Assembly (NCBI GenBank): GCA_000434395.1
Contig: FR878795.1
Span: 1 to 30,487 of the forward strand
DNA: 30,487 bases
Origin: Clostridium sp. CAG:568
GTDB lineage: Bacteria > Bacillota_I > Bacilli_A > RFN20 > CAG-288
Direction: 5' to 3'
A program made the translations under genes and the position numbers. Within the stretch, counting starts at the first letter, position 1, and every line of letters begins with the position of its first letter. Below are positions 1 through 7,096 of this stretch, piece after piece. The notes beneath the pieces were generated by a model. The model made no database searches, was not told the DNA's origin, and saw only the letters and a program-made list of their open reading frames with translations.

Positions 1-18
1 TGGTTGGGAAAGTCTTAA

Positions 19-1662
19 TTAAATTATTGCTCCATTACCATATCTCTTCAAATCCTGAGCTTCTAACTTGTTTTTGAAGACATAATAATAAATAGCAATT
101 CCGCAAGGAATAACAGCTAATAACCAAGCTGCCGGATGTGCTAAACACACAGATATATAAGCCCATCCATAATGATTAGAAGTAAATGATCCAATACCAG
201 GAACATCGAATGTCATTCCATTTCCATTTACAATAAGAGGAATTAAATAAACTACTCCAACACGAGCAACCAATTCAAGACAGCCGGAAATAAAAGGAAA
301 CATGCTCTTGCCTAATCCTTGCACAGAACTTCTGACAATGAACAGCAAACAAAGCATAAAAGAAGTAGGAGCTATAAAGAAGAAATATAATTGTGAATAC
401 TGAATGACAGCTGGAGTAATATAGGAAGGATTCAAGAACAAATATAAGACCCCACCATTAATGCTAGATAGCAATTCAACACCAGCAACTACAACAGTTA
501 TAATTCCACCTATAGCAAAACTCTGTAAAAGACCTGTTTTTATACGTTGATAATTTCTTGCACCTCTATTTTGAGAGCAGAATGAAAGCATTGTAGCACC
601 CAATGCATCCATAGTTGTTTCCAATGCAGTTTCAAATTTATTAGATGGTCCAAACGCTGTTTGAGCTAAGTTATAAGATAACTTATCCGACCCACCAATT
701 GTAACTTCTTTAATAGGTTCTAGATCAATTCCATTCCAATTAAAGTAGGAACCGTTAGCACTATGATAATACATAGCAAATGTGTCGAAGTCGACAATAT
801 CAGCTTGTAATATAATCAAACCTATAGCTAAGATTGAAAATTGGAAAGCTAAAGGAAGTCCTAATTTTAAATGCTCCCAGCAGAATGACCAAGACAATTT
901 AAAATCCTCTTTCTTAGGTCTTAAGAATTTATATTTAATCAAAGCATAAATAATACATCCAGCTGCTGAAACAAACTGAGAAATATTAACAGACATAGCT
1001 GCTCCAAATATTCCCCCTGCACCAGACAATCCAGATTCAGCCATTCCAAATTCAGGTAATGAATTAGGGATTCCAGCAATGAATAAAAAATCCAAACCAA
1101 CGGATAACAATGTAGACCCGGCTAAGAACAAGAACGGTGTTAAAGAATCACCGATTGATCTTAAGAATGCGCATATCAAATTGTAAAAAATTTGAGTGAA
1201 TAGCCCCGAATAAATAGTCGTTATAAAGACCTTTGCTGATTCATATGTATATCCACTGGTAAGTCCCAAAACTCTCAATAGCGGATCGACACAAGGAACT
1301 GCAATCGCAGTTAAAACTATAGAAACTATCAAAGCTAAAATCATCTGTGTCCAGAACGATTTCCTAAGACCATCTAGATCGTTTTCACCTTTTTTACCCG
1401 CTGATACAACTGAGAATCCAGCAGTACAGCCAAAGGCAAACTGCAAAATCAAAAAGACTAACGAATTAGTATTGTCGACACCAGTAACAAACTGATCGGC
1501 AACATACTGACCCAACACCATCTCATCGATCAAGGTGTAAAGCTGTTGAAACAAATAGGATAGAACAACAGGAATCCAGAAAATTAAAATGACCTTCCAA
1601 GGCTTTCCTTGTGTAAGATCGACAGGTTTAAAGATTCCTTTAATTTTGTTAGTTATGGACAT
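19..1662 (-). CDS. MATE-family multidrug/cation efflux transporter
   Basis: Inner-membrane antiporter of the MATE family, which exports drugs or metabolites using a Na+ or H+ gradient. The 547-residue product has the two-lobe MATE pattern: an N-terminal lobe with the QQLYTLIDEMVLGQYV segment (about 39-54), a second lobe with ALGATMLSFCSQNRGARN (about 353-370), and about 12 hydrophobic segments. Family members are usually near 450 residues. The excess is mostly a polar stretch of about 55 residues (287-342) between hydrophobic segments at the start of the second lobe, plus a smaller insert at 199-215, both probably in external loops. The ATG at 1662 has only a weak Shine-Dalgarno (SD) sequence, and a promoter lies 46-74 bases upstream. 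It stands alone, downstream of the tRNA operon terminator. The substrate cannot be inferred. Confidence 0.9.
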   Translation of the reverse strand: MSITNKIKGIFKPVDLTQGKPWKVILIFWIPVVLSYLFQQLYTLIDEMVLGQYVADQFVTGVDNTNSLVFLILQFAFGCTAGFSVVSAGKKGENDLDGLRKSFWTQMILALIVSIVLTAIAVPCVDPLLRVLGLTSGYTYESAKVFITTIYSGLFTQIFYNLICAFLRSIGDSLTPFLFLAGSTLLSVGLDFLFIAGIPNSLPEFGMAESGLSGAGGIFGAAMSVNISQFVSAAGCIIYALIKYKFLRPKKEDFKLSWSFCWEHLKLGLPLAFQFSILAIGLIILQADIVDFDTFAMYYHSANGSYFNWNGIDLEPIKEVTIGGSDKLSYNLAQTAFGPSNKFETALETTMDALGATMLSFCSQNRGARNYQRIKTGLLQSFAIGGIITVVVAGVELLSSINGGVLYLFLNPSYITPAVIQYSQLYFFFIAPTSFMLCLLFIVRSSVQGLGKSMFPFISGCLELVARVGVVYLIPLIVNGNGMTFDVPGIGSFTSNHYGWAYISVCLAHPAAWLLAVIPCGIAIYYYVFKNKLEAQDLKRYGNGAII

Positions 1663-1707
1663 AACCGATTAGCTCTATAAAGAGTACCTCTATAAATATC
1701 GCGCATA

Positions 1708-1736
1708 ACTTTAATCTTCTAAAAATGAAAAATCAA
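1708..1736 (-). promoter_or_regulatory. Candidate sigma-A promoter of the MATE gene
   Basis: On the minus strand, TTGATT (1731-1736) and TAAAGT (1708-1713) are separated by exactly 17 bases. Between it and the start codon, TTTATAGAG occurs twice (1688-1696 and 1673-1681) with a 15-base period, which could be a regulator site. Assigned by consensus only. Confidence 0.4.
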
Positions 1737-1792
1737 CTACCTAAAAGTAAGCTAAAGTAAGAAAGGCGTTTCAAGTAAATGACAAAAACAAA

Positions 1793-1820
1793 ACAAAAAA
1801 ACTGGGATTTTCTCCCAGTT
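1793..1820 (-). terminator. Rho-independent terminator of the tRNA operon
   Basis: Perfect 8-bp stem: 1813-1820 pairs with 1800-1807 (AACTGGGA/TCCCAGTT), with a 5-base loop, followed on the minus strand by seven T residues. It lies about 70 bases past the last tRNA and closes the tRNA transcript before the MATE gene. Confidence 0.85.
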
Positions 1821-1821
1821 T

Positions 1822-1889
1822 AATATAGCTATTGCTTCGCCTAAGGGTGTCAGGCTGCCTTTACAGCCAAACCCCGGGTATCACCAATT
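1822..1889 (-). other. GC-rich trailer between the last tRNA and the terminator
   Basis: This 68-base stretch is transcribed after the Ile2-like tRNA. Read on the minus strand it contains a hairpin GGCTG/CAGCC with a TAAAGG loop, and GGTG...CACC can pair around it. It is clearly more GC-rich than other intergenic DNA here. I do not recognise an RNA family: it lacks the SRP GGAAG loop motif and is not a tRNA. It may be a structured 3' trailer, a small RNA or a tRNA relic. Confidence 0.3.
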
Positions 1890-1965
1890 TGGTGGACCGA
1901 ACAGGATTCGAACCTGTAACGACCCGGTTATGGGCCGGGGACTCTAACCATTGAGCTATCGGTCC
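1890..1965 (-). tRNA. tRNA with CAT anticodon, probably tRNA-Ile2 (lysidine type)
   Basis: Complete cloverleaf on the minus strand. Acceptor GGACCGA/TCGGTCC with discriminator A and encoded CCA; D arm GCTC/GAGT (one G-U); anticodon stem CCCGG/CCGGG; T arm ACAGG-TTCGAAT-CCTGT. The anticodon loop is CCCATAA, giving anticodon CAT. G1-C72 excludes an initiator tRNA. The GGACC/GGTCC acceptor matches the Firmicute tRNA-Ile that reads ATA after TilS converts C34 to lysidine, so Ile2 is more likely than a second elongator Met. Position 33 is C instead of the near-universal U. Confidence 0.88.
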
Positions 1966-1998
1966 ATCGCCACACAGACAAAGTCTTATCAACCTACT

Positions 1999-2074
1999 TG
2001 GTGGCAGTGGGGGGGATCGAACCCTCGACGTACCGGGTATGAGCCGGCTGCTCTACCAACTGAGCTACACTGCC
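1999..2074 (-). tRNA. tRNA-Met (CAT), elongator
   Basis: Cloverleaf on the minus strand. Acceptor GGCAGTG/CACTGCC with discriminator A and encoded CCA; D arm GCTC/GAGC; anticodon stem GCCGG/CCGGT; loop CTCATAC (anticodon CAT, U33 present); T arm GAGGG-TTCGATC-CCCCC. The paired G1-C72 means it is not the initiator. The 5' GGC-GTGTAGCTCAG pattern matches elongator Met of Bacilli. Middle gene of the operon. Confidence 0.92.
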
Positions 2075-2079
2075 AAATT

Positions 2080-2155
2080 TGGTGGAGCTGACGGGGATCG
2101 GACCCGCGACCTCCTCCATGCCATGGAGGCGCTCTCCCAGCTGAGCTACAGCCCC
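2080..2155 (-). tRNA. tRNA-Ala (GGC)
   Basis: Cloverleaf on the minus strand. Acceptor GGGGCTG/CAGCTCC carries the G3-U70 wobble that defines alanine identity; D arm GCTC/GAGC; anticodon stem CCTCC/GGAGG with loop ATGGCAT (anticodon GGC, reading GCC/GCT); encoded CCA. The T loop is TCCGATC, so position 55 is C where pseudouridine is nearly universal. First gene of the operon, about 30 bases after the promoter. Confidence 0.92.
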
Positions 2156-2186
2156 AAATTTTGCTATCCTCAAAGACAGCTTGTAT

Positions 2187-2215
2187 ATATTAGACCTAGG
2201 AAACCATTATGTCAA
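2187..2215 (-). promoter_or_regulatory. Promoter of the tRNA operon
   Basis: Perfect -35 TTGACA (2210-2215), 17-base spacer, -10 TAATAT (2187-2192) on the minus strand, with the start expected near 2180, about 25 bases before tRNA-Ala. Such a near-consensus promoter is typical of stable-RNA operons. The rest of the 310-base stretch 2156-2465 shows only this promoter and the udk hairpin. Confidence 0.8.
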
Positions 2216-2335
2216 CTAGTATTTTAAGAAATAGATTAGTTTTGATTATTAGGCTTAGATTTTTATAATTGACAGTAGTAGTTTACAATCAGCAAAATGT
2301 TTCGATTGTCAGAATCACTGAAAAATGATGATATG

Positions 2336-2354
2336 AAAAACTCCCAATCGGGAG
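2336..2354 (-). terminator. Candidate terminator after uridine kinase
   Basis: Short hairpin CTCCC-GATT-GGGAG (2341-2354) followed on the minus strand by TTTTTC, about 110 bases past the udk stop. The 5-6 bp stem is short, so efficiency is uncertain. Confidence 0.5.
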
Positions 2355-2465
2355 CATCATTTCTAATAAACTCTTATTTTTCAATCTTCTTATTAGATTT
2401 ATAAATATACCCATCAGTTGCTGCTGATTTTAATTTACCAGTGCAAAATCGGTGAAATTTTCAAA

Positions 2466-3110
2466 TTAGTTTTTTGTAGAGTTTTCTCTATCTATTTCTT
2501 CCAATAAAGACTTAAATACGGCAGTCAAAACCTTAATTGATAAGTTTTTTTGCTCATCGTCGTTATTGACTATTACGTCAGCATAATTAGAAGTTGGGCC
2601 GACAACTTCCTCGAACATAGGTCTAACAGTAGAGAAGAACTGAGTGACAATAGAATCAAAGCTACGTCCTCTGGCTTTCTGGTCTCTTTCAATACGTCTT
2701 AAGAACCTTCTTTCTCTAGATGCATTGACGAATATGTTCAAGTCTGAAAGAGCTCTAATTTTTTTATTGACCAAAGCCATAATTCCTTCACAAACAACTA
2801 AATCCTTTGGAACAATAGTTTCAAACTTTCCAGATCTATTATGTTGCGTAAAATCATATACTGGCTTCTTAATAGGTTTTCCATTCTTTAAATCGATTAA
2901 CTGAGACTCCATCAATTTCCAATCGAAAGCCTTGGGATGATCGTAATTGACCTTCATTCTTTCTTCCATAGAGATATTAGATTGATCTTTATAGTAATCA
3001 TCTAATGAAAGATGAGTAATCCTAGATGAATCTAAATTTTTGATAACTGACTCTGTAACATATGTCTTTCCAGACGCACTACCACCACCTACCAATATTA
3101 TTTTGGGCAT
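2466..3110 (-). CDS. udk: Uridine kinase
   Basis: Phosphorylates uridine (and usually cytidine) to the monophosphate in cytosolic pyrimidine salvage, using ATP or GTP. The 214-residue length fits the family. The N-terminal P-loop GGGSASGKT (residues 8-16) is followed by the family block LSLDDYYKD (34-42), the KPVYDFTQHNR substrate-binding region (about 81-91) and the LVVCEGIMAL strand. The ATG at 3110 is preceded by AAAGGGG. It is divergent from the hydrolase gene at 3214, and its 5' region overlaps that gene's promoter on the other strand. Confidence 0.93.
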   Translation of the reverse strand: MPKIILVGGGSASGKTYVTESVIKNLDSSRITHLSLDDYYKDQSNISMEERMKVNYDHPKAFDWKLMESQLIDLKNGKPIKKPVYDFTQHNRSGKFETIVPKDLVVCEGIMALVNKKIRALSDLNIFVNASRERRFLRRIERDQKARGRSFDSIVTQFFSTVRPMFEEVVGPTSNYADVIVNNDDEQKNLSIKVLTAVFKSLLEEIDRENSTKN

Positions 3111-3125
3111 AAATTACCCCTTTCC

Positions 3126-3154
3126 TTGACACGTATTTTATCAAATATTAGTAT
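3126..3154 (+). promoter_or_regulatory. Promoter of the alpha/beta hydrolase gene
   Basis: TTGACA (3126-3131), 17-base spacer, TAGTAT (3149-3154), about 60 bases before the ATG at 3214. The -35 is perfect and the -10 matches at four positions. It lies in the 103-base divergent gap with udk. Confidence 0.65.
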
Positions 3155-3213
3155 AAATGATTAGGACTAAAGCAGTATCATTATTTTGATAAAGCTACTA
3201 AAAAGGAGAAAAT

Positions 3214-4101
3214 ATGGAAATACACGAAGGCTATATTCCTTTTATGGGATACAAGACATACTACAGAACTGTCGGAAAATGTGAAGGCAATAAGAAGCCT
3301 TTAATTTTATTACATGGTGGACCCGGCTCAACTCATAACACATTAGAAGTCTTAGACTGCCTTGCAAACGATGGAAGGATGCTAATTTATTACGATCAAT
3401 TAGGATGCGGTTTATCATCTATCGAAGGAAGCCATAAAGAATTATGGAACAAAGAGACATGGGTGAAAGAATTAGATAACTTGAGAGAATATTTACATTT
3501 AGATGAAGTCCATCTCTTAGGTCATTCTTGGGGTGGAATGCTCGAAATAACCTACATATCAGATACGGATCATAAAGGAGTTAAATCCGTAGTATTGTCT
3601 TCAACATTGCCATCTTCATCTCTTTGGGCTAAAGAACAGCATAGATTAATCAAATTTATGCCTTTAGAAGATCAAAAAGCAATAGAAGAAGCTGAGAGAA
3701 CAAATACTTGGACTAGCCCTGAATATATAAAGGCCAACGAAGATTTTATGCATATGTTCGTCAACAACATAAAATACACAGAAGAGTCTCCAGAATGTTT
3801 GAGAAGACCTAAAGTTTTTGGAAGAGAAGCATACGAAACTGCTTGGGGTCCCAATGAGTTTTGTCCTTTAGGAAACTTAAAAGATTGGGAATATTTGAAT
3901 AAAATGAAATCTTGGGATATTCCAACATTGATAACCGATGGCGGAGAGGATGAATCAACTCCTTTTATCAATATGCAAATGCATAATGCAGTAAAAGGAT
4001 CCAAATGGGTGATATTCCAATATTCGCAACACATGTCTTATACACAAGAACATGAAAAATATGTGAATTTGGTAAAAGAATTCTTAAACCAACACGATTA
4101 A
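3214..4101 (+). CDS. Proline iminopeptidase-family alpha/beta hydrolase
   Basis: Serine hydrolase resembling prolyl aminopeptidases (Pip/PepIP), which remove N-terminal proline or other residues from short peptides in the cytosol. The 295 residues fit. The oxyanion motif LLHGGPGS lies at about 32-39, YYDQLGCGLSS at about 58-68, and the nucleophile elbow GHSWGG at about 102-107 (Ser104). An acid appears in TDGGEDES (about 241-248) and a histidine in SQHMSYTQEHE near the C terminus, completing the triad. No signal peptide. SD AAAAGGAG lies five bases before the ATG. Monocistronic, with its own promoter and terminator. It could equally be an amino-acid amidase of the same family; substrate not resolved. 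Confidence 0.88.
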   Translation: MEIHEGYIPFMGYKTYYRTVGKCEGNKKPLILLHGGPGSTHNTLEVLDCLANDGRMLIYYDQLGCGLSSIEGSHKELWNKETWVKELDNLREYLHLDEVHLLGHSWGGMLEITYISDTDHKGVKSVVLSSTLPSSSLWAKEQHRLIKFMPLEDQKAIEEAERTNTWTSPEYIKANEDFMHMFVNNIKYTEESPECLRRPKVFGREAYETAWGPNEFCPLGNLKDWEYLNKMKSWDIPTLITDGGEDESTPFINMQMHNAVKGSKWVIFQYSQHMSYTQEHEKYVNLVKEFLNQHD

Positions 4102-4133
4102 CAATTTTTATTTAAAATATTAAAAATGGAAAT

Positions 4134-4166
4134 AAAAATGATCTTCGCTTATTGAAGATCATTTTT
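4134..4166. terminator. Bidirectional terminator between convergent genes
   Basis: Perfect 13-bp inverted repeat (4134-4146 and 4154-4166, core ATGATCTTC/GAAGATCAT) with a 7-base loop and A/T tracts at both ends, so it can terminate the hydrolase on the plus strand and yhaM on the minus strand. It ends four bases before the yhaM stop codon. Confidence 0.85.
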
Positions 4167-4169
4167 ACT

Positions 4170-5105
4170 TTATTCAGATTTCTTCTTATAAAGTTCTATA
4201 TTGTCCATAGCCACAACTTTAGAGGAGAATTCACCAGGTTTAACACCTTTCAAAACATTTCTCATCACATCACATTTAGCATCTGTATCATCGGCGACAT
4301 GAACTAAAAAAGCTTCAGGTGTTTTCGGAACAATAGGTGAACCATATTCGGGAATTCCGTGATGAGACAAGATGATGTGAGTTAATAAGTCTGTCTTTTC
4401 TTGATCAATTTTCAACTCTCTGCATTTAGCATTTACTATCATCGCACCTATTTGAATATGACTTTCCAATTTTCCTATTCTTGTATAGTAAGTTCCTATA
4501 GGTCCATTGAACTCCTCGACCTTTCCAATATCATGCATCAAAGTACCTGCGATGATATAATCCATATCGAAGACTTCAGGATATAAGCTTGCTATAGCGT
4601 AGCCTATCTTGCAAACTGATAACGAGTGATACAAAAGGCCGCCTTCATAAGCTTGATGAATACTTTTAGCAGCGGGATAAGAAATATAAGCATCCCAATG
4701 ATCCTTCAACACGCCTTGAATAACAGCTTTGATTTCAGGGTCTTTAATCTTCTCGATAAATCCGTTAACTTGAGCTACCATGTCTTCAGTCTTATAAGGA
4801 GCGGTTTGAACAAACTCAGATCTATCGATCAAATCTTGATTCAATTGATAGACCTTAGCAACCTTCAATTGAGGTTTACCTTTATATTTCAAAACATTTC
4901 CTTGAACACCGACGACATCACCAGGAATCAAGATAGAGAAATCACTATCTTGAACATCCCATTTCTTTGCATCTAATGTTCCACTGTTGTCCTGGAAAAC
5001 TACATTTAAATAAGGCTTTCCACTTCCAGCTATTCCCTTTTCGCATGATTTCACCATGAAGTTGCTATCAATAGCACCTTCAAAATCCATTAAATCTTTA
5101 ATCAA
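4170..5105 (-). CDS. yhaM: 3'-5' exoribonuclease YhaM family (OB fold plus HD domain)
   Basis: Mn2+-dependent 3'-5' exonuclease that trims RNA 3' ends in Firmicutes. The 311 residues comprise an N-terminal OB fold (about 12-90, with GKPYLNVVFQDNSG) and an HD phosphohydrolase domain with metal ligands in LLYHSLSV (His160) and LMHDIGKVEEF (His191-Asp192), then SHHG further on. The most likely start is the TTG at 5105: AGGAGG lies nine bases upstream, whereas the next ATG (5090) is 24 bases from it. The start overlaps the recX stop by 8 bases, suggesting translational coupling. Last gene of the gltX-GT4-recX-yhaM run, closed by the terminator at 4134-4166. Confidence 0.9.
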   Translation of the reverse strand: MIKDLMDFEGAIDSNFMVKSCEKGIAGSGKPYLNVVFQDNSGTLDAKKWDVQDSDFSILIPGDVVGVQGNVLKYKGKPQLKVAKVYQLNQDLIDRSEFVQTAPYKTEDMVAQVNGFIEKIKDPEIKAVIQGVLKDHWDAYISYPAAKSIHQAYEGGLLYHSLSVCKIGYAIASLYPEVFDMDYIIAGTLMHDIGKVEEFNGPIGTYYTRIGKLESHIQIGAMIVNAKCRELKIDQEKTDLLTHIILSHHGIPEYGSPIVPKTPEAFLVHVADDTDAKCDVMRNVLKGVKPGEFSSKVVAMDNIELYKKKSE

Positions 5106-5940
5106 AGTACAAGTCCTCCTCTTTAATTACATCTAATATTTCATCTCTAGAAAAACCTTTATAAAGCAAAGATTGATATAATTTCTGCTCTTTTTTCCTA
5201 GGTTCAATCTTTAACCGCTTTATTTTATCATAAGAAGATAAAACTGCTTTTCTAAGTGCATCTTTTTGTCTGGAATCAGATGAGAAATATCCATTTTCCA
5301 TCATCAGTTTTGATAAAAGAGATTCACTTTGTCCTTCATCATATCCTTTTGTATAAAGTAAATATTTAAGCCTATTCTTTAATTTAACGTATGAATCAGA
5401 TGAATGTTTTCTGATTTCGTCATTCAATATTCTAATAATTGCTTCATCATCGATTTCAATCTTGCCGAGAATATTATCAATAATAGCTGAATCCAACTTA
5501 TTATTTTTTAAATCTTTATAGATGTATTCTCTAGAAAAGCCTTTAAGTTTCAATGATTCCACCCTATCTTGAGCATATAAAGAAAAATCTATATATCCTT
5601 CTGTAACCATCTTTTGAATCAACAAACTGCTGTCTACATAACTCATCTTTTTTACATCGATCAATTTGTTCTGTAATTCCTTAGGTGAATACAGCCTTCT
5701 AGAAAGTAATGAATTGATATAGTCCCTACCAATCTTCTCATCAGTTGTCTTAACAAGACTATCAAATCCAGCTTTAGTCAAAGTCTTGCCTGGATATAGA
5801 AACATAGAAAGATAGGCATCTTCACTTATTTTTACCTTCTTCCCATCAGTAAATTCGATGATAACTTTTCCATTCTTCTCTTGAACAAGAGTTTTTATAG
5901 TCAGTTCACCAGTTGTTTCTTCTCGCCTTTTTGTAGACAT
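5098..5940 (-). CDS. recX: Regulatory protein RecX
   Basis: Helical-repeat protein that binds RecA filaments and modulates recombination. The 280-residue product has the RecX pattern of three-helix repeats: RRLYSPKELQNKL, then MVTEGYIDFSLYAQDRV, LKGFSREYIYKDL and a later LLYTKGYDEG repeat. An N-terminal beta-rich extension of about 60 residues precedes them, as in the longer Firmicute RecX. The ATG at 5940 is chosen because GGAAGGAG lies eight bases upstream; an in-frame TTG at 5958 sits inside that SD. The start overlaps the end of the glycosyltransferase gene by 35 bases and the stop overlaps yhaM. recA is not in the window. Confidence 0.85.
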   Translation of the reverse strand: MSTKRREETTGELTIKTLVQEKNGKVIIEFTDGKKVKISEDAYLSMFLYPGKTLTKAGFDSLVKTTDEKIGRDYINSLLSRRLYSPKELQNKLIDVKKMSYVDSSLLIQKMVTEGYIDFSLYAQDRVESLKLKGFSREYIYKDLKNNKLDSAIIDNILGKIEIDDEAIIRILNDEIRKHSSDSYVKLKNRLKYLLYTKGYDEGQSESLLSKLMMENGYFSSDSRQKDALRKAVLSSYDKIKRLKIEPRKKEQKLYQSLLYKGFSRDEILDVIKEEDLYFD

Positions 5941-7087
5941 ACTCGACACTCCTTCCAAAAGCTTCCAATGAGTTCAACTCTTTATTCTTCTTAAATCCAG
6001 CATCTTTTATCGATTGAATTTCTTCTTTAGACAAGGAGTTGATCAAATCCACTTTTTCTATAAATGTGTCTTCATTTTGATAAAAGAAACCAGTTTTACC
6101 ATCGATAATTAATGGTTTGAAGTTCAAATCTTCTCTAACTAAGACTAAGCTTTTGACAGACATTGCTTCAGCGACTGTCAATCCTTGAGTCTCAGTCAAC
6201 GAACTAGAAACTGTAATATCACAGGCACAATAATATAAAGCCACTTTATTATGATCTACAGCACCGACAAAAATGACATTATTGTTTAATCCTAACTTGT
6301 TAGTCAATTTAATAAGTTCAGCTTTATATACACCATTTCCGACAATTAACAACTTATATTTATCGCCTCTAACATCTATAAGTCTTTTAAAACAATGAAG
6401 AAGAAAATCAATTCCTTTTTCTTTTCCTAATCTACCAACAACACAAAAAGATAAGATTCCATTCAATCCATACTTGTTTTTAATTTCATCAATTTCTTTT
6501 GTATCCTTACTCTTTTCAATCAAAGGATTAAAATCAAATCCATTAGGAATGACATTGATATATCTATTGACTCCATACTGCAACAAAGCCTTCTTAGTCT
6601 TTTGGGAAGTGGTAATCATCTCATCAGGAGAACTAGCCCAGTTTTTGGAAAACATAGACATTATCTTCGTGGCAGCCTTAGTAGGAATAGGAACATACTG
6701 TTTCAAATAAAACGAATAATCAGCATACATAGTGTGATATGTATACACAAAAGGAATATCTAAAAGATTAGCAGTTATTCTTCCAAAGGTTCCTATTCCA
6801 GCTTCAGTTTGAATATGAATGACATCTAATCTTAATTTCTTTAAATACGAATAAACTTTCTTGCTAAAAACACCCGCCATTCTATATGAATAGAGTTTCT
6901 TTAAAGCCAAGCCTGGAATTCTGATGATGTGATCTTTTTCTGTAATTTCTTTTTTACCTTCAAGATTAGTCGTAATGACATAAACAGTATGTCCCATAGA
7001 TGAGAGTACATCAAAAAGATTCTTAGTAGCAGTAGCTACACCGTTTATATCAGGTGGAAATGTATCAGAAAATAATCCTATTGTCAT
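5906..7087 (-). CDS. GT4-family glycosyltransferase, probably diacylglycerol glucosyltransferase type
   Basis: GT-B fold retaining glycosyltransferase of about 393 residues. The N-terminal MTIGLFSDTFPPDINGVAT block and IQTEAGIGTFGR are typical of GT4 enzymes acting on diacylglycerol at the membrane (1,2-diacylglycerol 3-glucosyltransferase), which start membrane glycolipid and lipoteichoic-acid anchor synthesis. The donor-site E-x7-E motif appears in SLTETQGLTVAEAM, after VVGRLGKEKG. The ATG at 7087 fits the family N terminus; an in-frame TTG at 7096 directly follows the gltX stop. Neither has a clear SD, so translation may be coupled to gltX, nine bases upstream. Acceptor lipid is inferred from family resemblance only. 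Confidence 0.82.
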   Translation of the reverse strand: MTIGLFSDTFPPDINGVATATKNLFDVLSSMGHTVYVITTNLEGKKEITEKDHIIRIPGLALKKLYSYRMAGVFSKKVYSYLKKLRLDVIHIQTEAGIGTFGRITANLLDIPFVYTYHTMYADYSFYLKQYVPIPTKAATKIMSMFSKNWASSPDEMITTSQKTKKALLQYGVNRYINVIPNGFDFNPLIEKSKDTKEIDEIKNKYGLNGILSFCVVGRLGKEKGIDFLLHCFKRLIDVRGDKYKLLIVGNGVYKAELIKLTNKLGLNNNVIFVGAVDHNKVALYYCACDITVSSSLTETQGLTVAEAMSVKSLVLVREDLNFKPLIIDGKTGFFYQNEDTFIEKVDLINSLSKEEIQSIKDAGFKKNKELNSLEAFGRSVEYVYKKARRNNW

Positions 7088-7096
7088 CGATATCAA

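Noticed and set aside
2039..2227. 62-codon plus-strand frame
   Set aside because: It is the antisense of tRNA-Met and tRNA-Ala; the apparent protein is a tRNA shadow.
2355..2465. Short minus-strand frame beginning ATGGGTATATTT after udk
   Set aside because: It reads straight through the udk hairpin, has no SD and has no recognisable product.
5941..5958. TTG-initiated N-terminal extension of RecX
   Set aside because: The TTG overlaps the SD that serves the ATG at 5940.
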